Source: Iamia majanohamensis (GTDB taxonomy: Bacteria; Actinomycetota; Acidimicrobiia; Acidimicrobiales; Iamiaceae). From it: 64,000 bases of DNA. Under the pieces are notes generated by a model. The model had not been told where the DNA came from. It worked only from the letters and a program-made list of their open reading frames with translations, and searched no databases. The stretch covers positions 3,410,001 to 3,474,000 of the forward strand of contig NZ_CP116942.1 of the NCBI RefSeq assembly GCF_028532485.1. Reading direction: 5' to 3'. A program made the position numbers and the translations under genes. Shown here piece by piece: positions 17,503 to 26,774 of this stretch. The first letter of the stretch is position 1. Each line of letters starts with the position of its first letter.

Positions 17503-17506
<4 letters not shown>
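17144..17506 (+). CDS. YCII-related (DGPF) protein
   Basis: 120 residues of the DGPF/YCII family: KYMLMIYGN at the start, and the eponymous DGP motif in VVTDGPYIEAKEYLGSFTIVD. Its function is not established. These small proteins are encoded with ECF42-type sigma factors, as here: the stop overlaps the sigma-factor GTG by four bases. GTG at 17144 has GGAGG upstream and puts the first beta strand at the N-terminus. Confidence 0.92.
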
Positions 17507-18750
<1,244 letters not shown>

Positions 18751-18762
18751 CGGCCATCGCTC

Positions 18763-18806
18763 CTCGCGACGAATCCGACACGGATGTGTGTCGGATCCGT
18801 CGCGAG
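18763..18806. terminator. bidirectional terminator, 19-bp stem
   Basis: CTCGCGACGAATCCGACAC (18763-18781) pairs with 18788-18806 across a 6-base loop with a single mismatch (A versus C at the tenth pair). It lies between the convergent sigma-factor and oxidoreductase genes. Flanking CCAT/ATGG can extend the stem after an internal loop. Confidence 0.75.
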
Positions 18807-18823
18807 ATGGGCGGAGGCCGGGC

Positions 18824-19816
18824 TCAGACGAGGTCGGAGCCGGGGAGGTGGATGCCCACCTCGGTGCGGATGCGGTCGAGGGTGCCCATGGTCGAGAGGG
18901 TCTCGTCCAGGGCCATGACGTCGCTCTCCCGGCGGCCCTCGCGCAGGCAGCGGTGGACCTCGGGGACCTGGTAGCGGAGGCCCTGGCCCTCGATCGGGAG
19001 GTCGAGGTCCTCGATGCCCGAGGCGGAGACCACCCGGAGGGCGCCGGGGCAGTGCATCATCGCCGGGAGCTCGACGACCCCCTCGGTGCCGGCGATGCGC
19101 GCCGTGGAGGCCATCGGAGTGCGGACCGCGGCCTTCACCACCCCGACGGCGCCGCCGGGGTGGCCGAGCACGGCCGCGACCTGCTCGTCCACCCCGGAGG
19201 GCCCGACGTGGCCGACGGCGCCCACGCGGTCCGGGACCCCCAGGACCAGCGAGCACAGCTGCACCGGGTACACGCCGAGGTCGAGGAGCCCCCCGCCGCC
19301 GAGGTCGGGGTCGAGCAGCCGGTGGCCCGTCGCCTCGTCGGGGAGCCGGAACCCGAAGTCGGCCTCCACCAGCCGCGGCTCGCCGATGCGCCCCTCCGCC
19401 AGCAGCTCCCGCAGCCGCACGTAGGCGGGCAGGAAGCGGGACCACATGGCCTCCATGAGGAACACGTCCCGGGCCCGCGCCGCCTCGACCATGCGGGTGG
19501 CCTGCGCCCGGTCGAGGGCGAAGGGCTTCTCGCAGAGGACGGCCCGCCCGGCGTCGAGGAACAGCAGGACGTCGTCCACGTGGCGGGACTGGGGGGAGGC
19601 CACGTAGACGACGTCGACGCCGTCGTCGTCGGCCAGCGCGGCGTAGCTGCTGTGCCGCCGGGGCACGGCGAAGCGATCACCGAAGGCGTCGGCCCGCTCC
19701 TGGCTGCGGGACGCCACCGCCACGAGCTCGGCGTCGGGCGTCTGGGCCAGGCCCTCGGCGAAGGAGGCGGCGATGCCCCCGGTGGCGGCGATGCCCCAGC
19801 GGATCCGGTCGGTCAT
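18824..19816 (-). CDS. Gfo/Idh/MocA-family oxidoreductase
   Basis: 330 residues. N-terminal Rossmann fold (IRWGIAATGGIAASFAEGL, VVYVASPQSRH, then the family EKP motif in AVLCEKPFAL) and the C-terminal alpha/beta domain (GGGGLLDLGVYPVQL with the usual aromatic/acid positions). The family oxidises or reduces sugars, cyclitols or related polyols with NAD(P)H; the substrate cannot be told. The gene stands alone, separated from the divergent LLM gene by about 100 bp. Confidence 0.92.
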   Translation of the reverse strand: MTDRIRWGIAATGGIAASFAEGLAQTPDAELVAVASRSQERADAFGDRFAVPRRHSSYAALADDDGVDVVYVASPQSRHVDDVLLFLDAGRAVLCEKPFALDRAQATRMVEAARARDVFLMEAMWSRFLPAYVRLRELLAEGRIGEPRLVEADFGFRLPDEATGHRLLDPDLGGGGLLDLGVYPVQLCSLVLGVPDRVGAVGHVGPSGVDEQVAAVLGHPGGAVGVVKAAVRTPMASTARIAGTEGVVELPAMMHCPGALRVVSASGIEDLDLPIEGQGLRYQVPEVHRCLREGRRESDVMALDETLSTMGTLDRIRTEVGIHLPGSDLV

Positions 19817-19914
19817 GTCCCGGATGGTGCCACCCGGGCGAGGTCGGCCGGCCCGGCCCCCTCGGCTCCCGCCTCCGCGGCCGGGTGCGGGCCCACCGGC
19901 CAGACTCGGCGGTC

Positions 19915-20904
19915 GTGGCCCTGCTCGTCGTCCGCTTCGACCTCCGCAACCCGGCCTCCGCCGGCGTCACGGCCACGGCCCGGTACCGGGCCGCGCTCGA
20001 GATGGCCGAGTGGGCCGACCGCCACGCCGTGGCCGTCATCCTCTCCGAGCACCACGGCAGCGACGACGGCTACCTGCCCAGCGCCCTGACCATGGCCGCC
20101 GCGGTGGCGGCCCGCACCGAGGCGGTGCAGATCGTCGTGTCCGCCATCCCCGCGCCGCTGCACGAGCCGCTGCACCTGGCCGAGGAGGCGACCGTCGTCG
20201 ACCTGCTGAGCGGCGGCCGGCTCACCGTCGTGCTGGCCAACGGGTACGTCCCCTCGGAGCTGGCCCTCTTCGACGTGGACGGGGCCGAGCGGGCGGCGCG
20301 CACGACCGAGGCGGTGGAGGTGCTGCGGGCCAGCCGCACCGGCGAGCCCTTCCCCTTCCGGGGCCGCACCGTGCACCTCACCCCCGCCCCCGAGGGGCCC
20401 GAGGGGCGGGCCGGGCCCACGGTGCTGCTCGGCGGCAGCGGACCGGCTGCGGCCCGCCGGGCGGCCCGGATCGCCGACGGGTTCCAGCCGAGCACCGAGG
20501 CCGCCTGGGAGGCCTACCGCGAGGAGCGCCTGGCCCTGGGCCGGCGGGATCCCGGTCCGCCGACCACCGCGCCGACGGGATCGCTCCACGTGGCGCGCGA
20601 CCCCGACGCGGCCTGGTCGGTGCTCGGGCCCCACCTGCTCCATGAGGCCCGCTCCTACGCCCGCTGGGCCGAGGAGGCGGGCCTGGGCGACGCGACCGGC
20701 TACCCGGCGGTCGACGACGTGGACGCCTTGCGGGCCACCGGGCGCTACCCGATCGTGACACCGGACGAGCTGGTCGCACGCCTCCGGGCGGCCCCCGACG
20801 AGGTGGTGGTGCTCAACCCCATGGTCGGGGGCGCACCGCCCGAGGTCGCCTGGGAGGGCCTGCACCTCGTCGAGACCGAGGTCCTCCCCCGCCTCCCCGT
20901 CTGA
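19915..20904 (+). CDS. LLM-class flavin/F420-dependent oxidoreductase
   Basis: 329 residues of the bacterial luciferase-like barrel: LLVVRFDLRNP, a conserved SEHHG motif (VILSEHHGSDDGYLPS), LAEEATVVDLLSGGRLTVVLANGY, then GPTVLLGGSGPAAARRAARIADGF. SEHHG is seen in many LLM enzymes near the cofactor. Substrate unknown. I chose GTG 19915 because it directly precedes the first beta strand; GTG 19885 is an alternative. It converges on the TetR gene. Confidence 0.85.
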   Translation: MALLVVRFDLRNPASAGVTATARYRAALEMAEWADRHAVAVILSEHHGSDDGYLPSALTMAAAVAARTEAVQIVVSAIPAPLHEPLHLAEEATVVDLLSGGRLTVVLANGYVPSELALFDVDGAERAARTTEAVEVLRASRTGEPFPFRGRTVHLTPAPEGPEGRAGPTVLLGGSGPAAARRAARIADGFQPSTEAAWEAYREERLALGRRDPGPPTTAPTGSLHVARDPDAAWSVLGPHLLHEARSYARWAEEAGLGDATGYPAVDDVDALRATGRYPIVTPDELVARLRAAPDEVVVLNPMVGGAPPEVAWEGLHLVETEVLPRLPV

Positions 20905-20915
20905 CGCCGCCGGAC

Positions 20916-20933
20916 CGCCGGGCGCGCCCGGCG
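20916..20933. terminator. perfect palindrome between convergent genes
   Basis: An 18-bp self-complementary GC block (CGCCGGGCG and complement) lies in the 49-bp gap between the stops of the LLM gene and the TetR gene; probable bidirectional terminator. Confidence 0.5.
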
Positions 20934-20953
20934 CGGCCGCAGCCCGAGGCGGG

Positions 20954-21487
20954 TCAGCGGGGCGCCGGGGCCCAGGTGTCGACGAAGCGGTGGAGGGCCT
21001 CGGTGGCGGGACCGACGTCACCGGTCACGACCACGTCGACGAGCAGGCCCCGGGTCACGGCGACGCCGAGGCGGAGCTCGGCCGGGTCGAGCTCCAGGCC
21101 GAGGGCGGCGGCCGCGTCCCGGCTGTCGTCGAGCCAGGGCCCGGTGAGGGCGTCGCGGCCCGTCCCCGCGGTGGCCGCCACCGCCTCGAAGAACAGGCGC
21201 ACGAAGGGGCGCAGCTCGGGTGACGACACCTGCGCCCACAGGGCGAGGACGAGGTCCCGGGGCGCGGACGCCTCGGCCGCCAGGGACAGCATCAGCTCCC
21301 GCTGCGACCTCTCCACCGCGGCCACGATCGCCTGCACCAGGCCCTCCCGGGACCCGAAGTGGTACAGCACCATCCGGTGGCTCGACCCCACCGCGGTGGC
21401 GATGTCGCGGAGGCTGCGGTCGGCCAGCCCGTGGGCGGCCACGTCGGCCACGATCCGGTCGAGCAGCTCGGTCCGTGCGTCGCCCAC
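20954..21487 (-). CDS. TetR-family transcriptional regulator
   Basis: 177 residues. The N-terminal helix-turn-helix reads LADRSLRDIATAVGSSHRMVLYHFGSREGLVQAI, the standard TetR DNA-binding domain; the rest is the helical ligand/dimer domain, on the short side. The start region (GTG 21487) is preceded by TAGGGT on the minus strand, and the palindrome at 21509-21524 lies just upstream, so autoregulation and control of the divergent SRPBCC gene are likely. Ligand unknown. Confidence 0.93.
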   Translation of the reverse strand: MGDARTELLDRIVADVAAHGLADRSLRDIATAVGSSHRMVLYHFGSREGLVQAIVAAVERSQRELMLSLAAEASAPRDLVLALWAQVSSPELRPFVRLFFEAVAATAGTGRDALTGPWLDDSRDAAAALGLELDPAELRLGVAVTRGLLVDVVVTGDVGPATEALHRFVDTWAPAPR

Positions 21488-21508
21488 CCCGCCACCCTAG
21501 CCGGACCG

Positions 21509-21524
21509 TGTACCAGTTGGTACA
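21509..21524. promoter_or_regulatory. TetR operator between divergent genes
   Basis: Perfect 7+2+7 inverted repeat TGTACCA-GT-TGGTACA. The right arm overlaps TACAGT (21521-21526), a -10 box only six bases before the SRPBCC ATG, and the site also covers the upstream promoter region of the TetR gene. Binding would block both promoters. Confidence 0.75.
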
Positions 21525-21532
21525 GTCGCCGC

Positions 21533-21973
21533 ATGCACCTCGCGCACACCACCCACATCGACGCCCCGGTGGCCCGGGTCTGGGCCCTCACCCTCGACGT
21601 CGAGTCGTGGCCCGACACCACGTCGACCATGACCGCGATCGAGCGCCTCGACGACGGCCCCCTGGCCCCCGGCAGCACCGCCCGGGTGCGCCAGCCGGCC
21701 CAGCGGGCCCGGGTCTGGACGGTCACCGCGGTCGAGCCCGAGCACCGCTTCGCCTGGGCCACCCGGGCCCTGGGCGGCCGCCTCACCGGCACCCACACCC
21801 TGGCGGCCGACGACGACGGCACCGCCAACACCCTCGCCCTCGACACCGAGGGCCGCCTCGCCGGCGTGCTCGGGCGCCTGCTGGCGCCCGTCCTGCGGCG
21901 GTCGCTGGCCGAGGAGAACGCCGGCTTCAAGGCCGCGGCCGAGGCCACCCCCGCCCCCGCCCCCTCGGCCTGA
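21533..21973 (+). CDS. SRPBCC-family protein
   Basis: 146 residues with the START/Bet v1-like helix-grip fold: HTTHIDAPVARVWALTLDVESWP at the start, GSTARVRQP in the middle and the long C-terminal helix LLAPVLRRSLAEENAGFKAAAE. Such proteins bind small hydrophobic ligands or act as cyclases/hydrolases. The very short leader (six bases after the -10 box) suggests a near-leaderless transcript. Control by the divergent TetR regulator is indicated by the shared operator. Confidence 0.88.
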   Translation: MHLAHTTHIDAPVARVWALTLDVESWPDTTSTMTAIERLDDGPLAPGSTARVRQPAQRARVWTVTAVEPEHRFAWATRALGGRLTGTHTLAADDDGTANTLALDTEGRLAGVLGRLLAPVLRRSLAEENAGFKAAAEATPAPAPSA

Positions 21974-22088
21974 CCCCCGAGGACCGCAGCCCTCCCGGGC
22001 GCGTGCCGCCCACCCGGGCGGCGGTCCCCGCCGATGTGGGTGCACGCGGGGTGCACGAACCGGGCGCGCGGGTGGCAAGGTTGGGGAC

Positions 22089-23579
22089 GTGGACCACGTC
22101 GACGTGCTCGTCGTCGGGGCCGGGATCTCCGGCATCGGCGCCGGCCACCACCTCCAGCAGCTCTGCCCCGACCGGACCTACGCCATCCTCGAGGGCCGCG
22201 ACGCCATCGGGGGCACCTGGGACCTGTTCCGGTACCCGGGGGTCCGCTCGGACAGCGACATGCACACCCTCGGCTACTCGTTCAAGCCGTGGACGGCCGA
22301 GCGGTCGATCGCCGACGGGCCGTCGATCCTCGAGTACGTGCAGGAGACGGCGCGGGAGGAGGGCATCGACCGCCACATCCGCTTCGGCCACCGGGTGACC
22401 CGGGCCGAGTGGTCGAGCGACGACGCCACCTGGACGGTCACCGCCGAGCGCACCGACACGGGCGAGACGGTCACCCTCACCTGCGGCTACCTGTTCATGT
22501 GCTCGGGCTACTACAGCTACCGCGGCGGCTACACCCCCACCTTCCCGGGCCGCGACCGGTTCCGGGGCGAGGTCGTCCACCCCCAGGCGTGGCCCGAGGA
22601 CCTCGACGTCGACGGCCGGCGGGTGGTGGTCATCGGCTCGGGCGCCACCGCCATGACCCTCGTGCCGGCCCTGGTCGACCAGGGCGCGCAGGTCACCATG
22701 CTCCAGCGCTCCCCCACCTACGTGGTGTCCCGGCCCGACAAGGACGCCCTCGCCAACCGGCTCCGCAAGGTGCTCCCCGACCGGTGGGCCTACGCCGTCA
22801 CCCGCTGGAAGAACGTGCGGCTCCAGCAGTGGCTGTACCGCAAGACCCGCACCGACCCGGGCAAGGTGCGCAAGGTCCTGCTCGACAAGGTCCGCGAGGA
22901 GCTGGGGCCCGACTACGACGTCGACACCCACTTCACCCCCTCCTACGACCCGTGGGACCAGCGCCTCTGCCTGGTGCCCAACAGCGACCTGTTCGCCGCC
23001 ATCCGCTCGGGGCGGGCCGAGGTGGTCACCGACCACATCGCCACCTTCACCGAGGACGGCATCGAGCTCACCTCCGGCGACGCCCTCGAGGCCGACGTCA
23101 TCGTCACCGCCACCGGCCTGCAGCTGGTCACCCTGGGCGAGATGGACTTCGTGGTCGACGGCGAGCCCGTCGACTTCTCCCGCACCTGGACCTACAAGGG
23201 GCTGGCCTACTCCGACGTGCCCAACCTGGCCTCGTCGTTCGGCTACGTGAACGCGTCGTGGACCCTGCGGGCCGACCTCACCTGCGAGTGGGTGTGCCGG
23301 GTGCTGAACCACATGCGGGCCACCGGCACCGACACCTCCGTGCCCCGGCTGCGCCCGTCGGACCGCGCCATGCCCGAGCGACCGTGGATCGACGACTTCT
23401 CCGCCGGCTACATGCAGCGGATGATGCCCATGCTCCCCAAGCAGGGCGACCGGGAGCCGTGGGTGAACACCCAGCGCTACGACGCCGACAGGAAGCTGAT
23501 CGCCAAGGCGCCGGTCGACGACGGCGTCCTGCGGTTCACGCACTCCCGGGTGCGCGGCCGGGCCACCACGCCGGCCTGA
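22089..23579 (+). CDS. EthA-like Baeyer-Villiger flavin monooxygenase
   Basis: 496 residues. FAD-binding GAGISG near residue 10, IGGTWDLFRYPGVRSDSDM, the Baeyer-Villiger fingerprint FxGxxxHxxxW (FRGEVVHPQAW) near residue 160, and the NADPH-binding GSGATAMTL. Length and segments such as YNAS-like GYVNASWTLRADL resemble mycobacterial EthA, which converts ketones to esters and can activate thioamides. The natural substrate here is unknown. GTG 22089 gives the start just before strand 1. A 9-bp-stem hairpin lies a few bases past the stop. Confidence 0.93.
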   Translation: MDHVDVLVVGAGISGIGAGHHLQQLCPDRTYAILEGRDAIGGTWDLFRYPGVRSDSDMHTLGYSFKPWTAERSIADGPSILEYVQETAREEGIDRHIRFGHRVTRAEWSSDDATWTVTAERTDTGETVTLTCGYLFMCSGYYSYRGGYTPTFPGRDRFRGEVVHPQAWPEDLDVDGRRVVVIGSGATAMTLVPALVDQGAQVTMLQRSPTYVVSRPDKDALANRLRKVLPDRWAYAVTRWKNVRLQQWLYRKTRTDPGKVRKVLLDKVREELGPDYDVDTHFTPSYDPWDQRLCLVPNSDLFAAIRSGRAEVVTDHIATFTEDGIELTSGDALEADVIVTATGLQLVTLGEMDFVVDGEPVDFSRTWTYKGLAYSDVPNLASSFGYVNASWTLRADLTCEWVCRVLNHMRATGTDTSVPRLRPSDRAMPERPWIDDFSAGYMQRMMPMLPKQGDREPWVNTQRYDADRKLIAKAPVDDGVLRFTHSRVRGRATTPA

Positions 23580-23582
23580 CCC

Positions 23583-23607
23583 GCCGCCGTCCCCGCTCGA
23601 CGGCGGC
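23583..23607 (+). terminator. hairpin after the monooxygenase gene
   Basis: GCCGCCGTC (23583-23591) pairs with GACGGCGGC (23599-23607) around a 7-base loop, four bases after the stop codon. Confidence 0.55.
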
Positions 23608-23680
23608 CGACCCCCGGACCCGACCGGCGACGCCCCACCGCGCGCCCGGGCTCGTGGGCCGGCGGCCCCCACCCGCACCC

Positions 23681-23703
23681 CGCCACCCGCCGGGCGGGTG
23701 GCG
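23681..23703. repeat. perfect 23-bp palindrome upstream of substrate-binding protein copy 3
   Basis: CGCCACCCGCC, a single G, then its complement. It lies about 26 bases upstream of TAGGGT (23729-23734), a -10-like box for the next gene, so it covers the -35 area. The same 10-mer arms recur, in opposite order, in the non-coding block at 62.0 kb. Operator or general genomic palindrome cannot be decided. Confidence 0.45.
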
Positions 23704-23809
23704 CCCCCGGTGGGCGCGCGCCCGCATGTAGGGTCCTCCGCCACGTGACGCCCGGCACACCGCTCGCCGCAGCTCTCGGCGGCGACACGACCACCACAGA
23801 GGACCGCCG

Positions 23810-25471
23810 ATGACCTCCACCCGCCACCGTCCCGCCCGCCTGCTGGGCGCCCTCGCGGTCGTGCTCCTGCTGCTCGCCTCGTGCGGGGGCAAGTCCGACG
23901 ACGACAGCGGGGCGCCGACGGCCGAGGACGCAGGTGAGCCCGTGCGCGGCGGCTCGGTCACCTACGGGCTGGAGGCCGAGACGGGCGACGGCTGGTGCCT
24001 CCAGGAGTCCCAGCTGGCGATCTCCGGGATCATGGTGGCGCGGAGCATCTACGACACCCTGACCGCCCCCAACGCCGAGGGCGAGTACGTCCCCTACCTG
24101 GCCGAGGCGGTGGAGCCGAACGACGACTTCACCGAGTGGACCATCACCCTCCGCGACGGCGTCACCTTCCACGACGGCTCCCCCCTCACCGCCGAGGTGG
24201 TCAAGAACAACCTCGACGCCTACCGCGGCCAGTACGAGGGCCGGGCCTCGCTGCTCTTCGTCTTCGTCCTCGACAACATCGACACCGTCGAGGCCACCGG
24301 TGACCTCGAGGTCACCGTCACCACCGAGGTCCCGTGGGTCGCCTTCCCCGCCTTCCTGCACTCCAGCGGCCGGCTCGGCATCACCGCCCAGGCCCAGCTC
24401 GACGACGCCGAGGCCTGCGACCGGGACCTGATCGGCACCGGCCCGTTCTCCCTGGAGTCGTGGGACCAGGACCGCGAGCTGGTGGCCGTGAAGAACCCGG
24501 ACTACTGGCAGGAGGCCCCCGACGGCGAGCCCTACCCCTACCTCGACGAGATCCGCTTCGCCCCGATCGTCGAGGCCGAGCAGCGGGTCAACGCCCTCGA
24601 GGCCGGCCAGCTCGACCTGCTCCACGCCAGCGACGCGCCGAGCTTCCTCTCCCTCGACGACCTGGCCGAGGCCGGGGTCGTCACCAACCGCGACTCGACC
24701 GCCTTCGCCGAGGTCGGCTTCACCCAGATCAACACGTCCAAGCCGCCCTTCGACGACGAGCGGGTGCGGCAGGCCCTGGTCCTCGCCATCGACCGGGAGG
24801 ACTACAAGGAGGTCATCAACCGGGGCCTGTTCACCCGGGCCACGGGGCCGTTCGCCGAGGGGTCGATCGGCTACCTCGACGACGCCGGCTACCCCACCGA
24901 GCAGGACCTGGAGGCGGCGAGGGACCTCATCGCCGAGTACGAGGCGGAGGAGGGCGCCCTCCCCACCATCACCTTCCAGACCGGCACCACCGCCCAGGGC
25001 CAGCAGATCGCCGTCTACCTCCAGCAGGCCTACGAGGACATCGGCGTCCGCATGGACATCGCCAACCTGCAGCAGGACAAGCTCATCGACAACGCCATCT
25101 CCGGCGACTTCGACATGCAGGCCTTCCGCAACTACCCGGGCGGCGACCCCGACGAGCTCTACGTCTGGTGGAAGAGCGGGTCGCCGGTGAACTTCGGCCG
25201 CATCGACGACCCCGAGATCGACCGCCTCCTCGACGAGGGCCGGTCCGAGCCCGACCCCGAGGCGCGGGCGCAGATCTACCAGGACCTCAACCGCCGCTTC
25301 GGCGAGCAGCTGTGGAGCTTCTGGTCGAGCTGGACGACCTGGAGGATCGCGTCGAGCCCGGACGTGTTCGGCTACACCCTCGACACCCTGCCGAAGCTGC
25401 CGGACGGGAGCGACCCGTTCCCCGGCCTGGCCACCGGCCACCCGACCCTCGGGCTCTGGACGACCAGCTGA
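23810..25471 (+). CDS. ABC family 5 substrate-binding lipoprotein (copy 3)
   Basis: 553 residues with lipobox LLLLASC and the SBP_bac_5 fold. It shares the long near-identical block GLEAETGDGWCL, WTITLRDGVTFHDGSPLTAE and VPWVAFPAFLHSSGRLG with the two copies at 12.7-16.1 kb, and is closest to copy 2 in the C-terminal half (NRGLF, EYEAEEGALP, LQQDKLIDNAISGD). It stands alone with a 76-base leader after a TAGGGT box and no transporter genes nearby. A dispersed duplicate is the simplest reading. Confidence 0.92.
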   Translation: MTSTRHRPARLLGALAVVLLLLASCGGKSDDDSGAPTAEDAGEPVRGGSVTYGLEAETGDGWCLQESQLAISGIMVARSIYDTLTAPNAEGEYVPYLAEAVEPNDDFTEWTITLRDGVTFHDGSPLTAEVVKNNLDAYRGQYEGRASLLFVFVLDNIDTVEATGDLEVTVTTEVPWVAFPAFLHSSGRLGITAQAQLDDAEACDRDLIGTGPFSLESWDQDRELVAVKNPDYWQEAPDGEPYPYLDEIRFAPIVEAEQRVNALEAGQLDLLHASDAPSFLSLDDLAEAGVVTNRDSTAFAEVGFTQINTSKPPFDDERVRQALVLAIDREDYKEVINRGLFTRATGPFAEGSIGYLDDAGYPTEQDLEAARDLIAEYEAEEGALPTITFQTGTTAQGQQIAVYLQQAYEDIGVRMDIANLQQDKLIDNAISGDFDMQAFRNYPGGDPDELYVWWKSGSPVNFGRIDDPEIDRLLDEGRSEPDPEARAQIYQDLNRRFGEQLWSFWSSWTTWRIASSPDVFGYTLDTLPKLPDGSDPFPGLATGHPTLGLWTTS

Positions 25472-25504
25472 CGGTGCCCCCGGCAGGCCGCCCTCGGACG
25501 TTCG

Positions 25505-26569
25505 TCAGGCGGTGCGGGCGAGCGGCGTCCGCAGGGAGGAGGTGCCGGCGTCCCAGGAGCGCAGGAGGTGCGCCGCCAGGCGGGCCTCGGCCCGGCTGAG
25601 GGCGGCCGCCCCGAGCACCACGTCGGGACCGAGCTCGGGGGCGGCCGCCACCATGGGGCGGACCATGCCGTCGAGGGCGAGGCGGGCGTGGTGCTCGTCG
25701 ACCTCGACGTGGACCCGGTAGAAGCGCTCGAGGGCGGGCAGGCCGCCGATGCGGCGCGCCGCGGCCAGGTAGCGCCCCATCGGGACGACGGAGCACATCT
25801 CGAACAGGGCCAGGTGGCCGACGAGCGCCCCCCGGAGCCGGCGGTGCAGGCCGAACATGCTGACCAGGTTGTCGGTGGCGAGGGTGACGCCGGGCAGCTG
25901 GCCGACGTAGGCGGCCTCGTCCGACGACAGGCCCAGCTCGTCCATGGCTGCGGCGAACAGCTCGCAGTGGGCCTCGCCGGGGACGCCGTCGCCGTACTCG
26001 TCGGCCTGGATCTCGACCATGGCGGCCCGGCCCGGGCCCCGGAGGCGGGGCAGGCCGAAGGTGTGGGGGTCCGCCTCCTTCAGCTGGTAGGCGGAGCGGT
26101 GGACGGCGAACTCCCGCAGGTGGTCGAGGGTGCCCTCCTCCTCCACCGTGCGCGCCAGGGGCGGCCCGGCCCAGGTCCGGAGCTCCTCCAGGGCGGCCAC
26201 GGCGTCCGCAGGGAGGGCGGCGGCGTCGTGCTCGGCCCGCAGGGCACCCTCGAAGGCGGCCTCCAGCCGGGCGCGGAAGCCGAGCGTGGCCGGGTCCCAC
26301 TCGAGGTCGTCGTCGACGCCCGCCAGGCCCCCGTAGTGGAGCTGGTAGCAGGCCCAGAGGGCGAGGTGGAGGTCGTCGTCGACCAGCGGGTCGATGCCCG
26401 CCAGGTGCCGGGCGGTGCGGGCCGCAGGCTCGACCTCGGCGCCGTCGGAGCGCCCGTCCCACCAGGCGAAGAGCACCCGGCTGAGGGGACCGCGGGCCGA
26501 AGGGCGGGAGGGGCGGGCCCCGGCTGTCGGCCGGCGGTCGGTGAGGTCGAGCACGAGGTCGGGGGTCAT
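25505..26569 (-). CDS. iron-containing redox enzyme family protein (heme-oxygenase-like fold)
   Basis: 354 residues, mostly helical. Typical metal-ligand motifs of heme-oxygenase-like di-iron enzymes are visible: ACYQLHYGG near residue 80, VEIQADEYGDGVPGEAH near residue 185 and FYRVHVEVDEHH near residue 285. Family members oxidise or decarboxylate small substrates with a di-iron centre; the reaction here is unknown. ATG 26569 was preferred to an upstream in-frame ATG because it removes a short charged tail. The 205 bp before it is shared with the end of katG. Confidence 0.8.
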   Translation of the reverse strand: MTPDLVLDLTDRRPTAGARPSRPSARGPLSRVLFAWWDGRSDGAEVEPAARTARHLAGIDPLVDDDLHLALWACYQLHYGGLAGVDDDLEWDPATLGFRARLEAAFEGALRAEHDAAALPADAVAALEELRTWAGPPLARTVEEEGTLDHLREFAVHRSAYQLKEADPHTFGLPRLRGPGRAAMVEIQADEYGDGVPGEAHCELFAAAMDELGLSSDEAAYVGQLPGVTLATDNLVSMFGLHRRLRGALVGHLALFEMCSVVPMGRYLAAARRIGGLPALERFYRVHVEVDEHHARLALDGMVRPMVAAAPELGPDVVLGAAALSRAEARLAAHLLRSWDAGTSSLRTPLARTA

Positions 26570-26694
26570 GGGGTCCTTCGCGCCCCGGCGCGGCACCGGG
26601 ATCGATCGGGTCCGCCGCTGCCCCCGACCCCGGGCCGGAAACCCGCATCACCCGGTGACGTGATGACACCCGTCACCCCGCGGCTCGGGCCGAT

Positions 26695-26747
26695 CGCCCC
26701 CCGGGACCGGGGGGCGCGGCGGGGGCCGGGCCTGGCGGCCCGGCCCC
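26695..26747 (-). terminator. double hairpin downstream of katG
   Basis: Two consecutive GC hairpins: CGCCCCCCGG/CCGGGGGGCG (26695-26716, 2-base loop) and GGGGCCGGGCC/GGCCCGGCCCC (26722-26747, 4-base loop). They lie 28-80 bases past the katG stop. The upstream part (26646-26676) also holds short interleaved repeats (CATCAC/GTGATG and GTGACG/CGTCAC) that may belong to the promoter of the leftward gene. Confidence 0.65.
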
Positions 26748-26774
26748 TGCGCGCACCGATGTCCGGCCGGCGGA

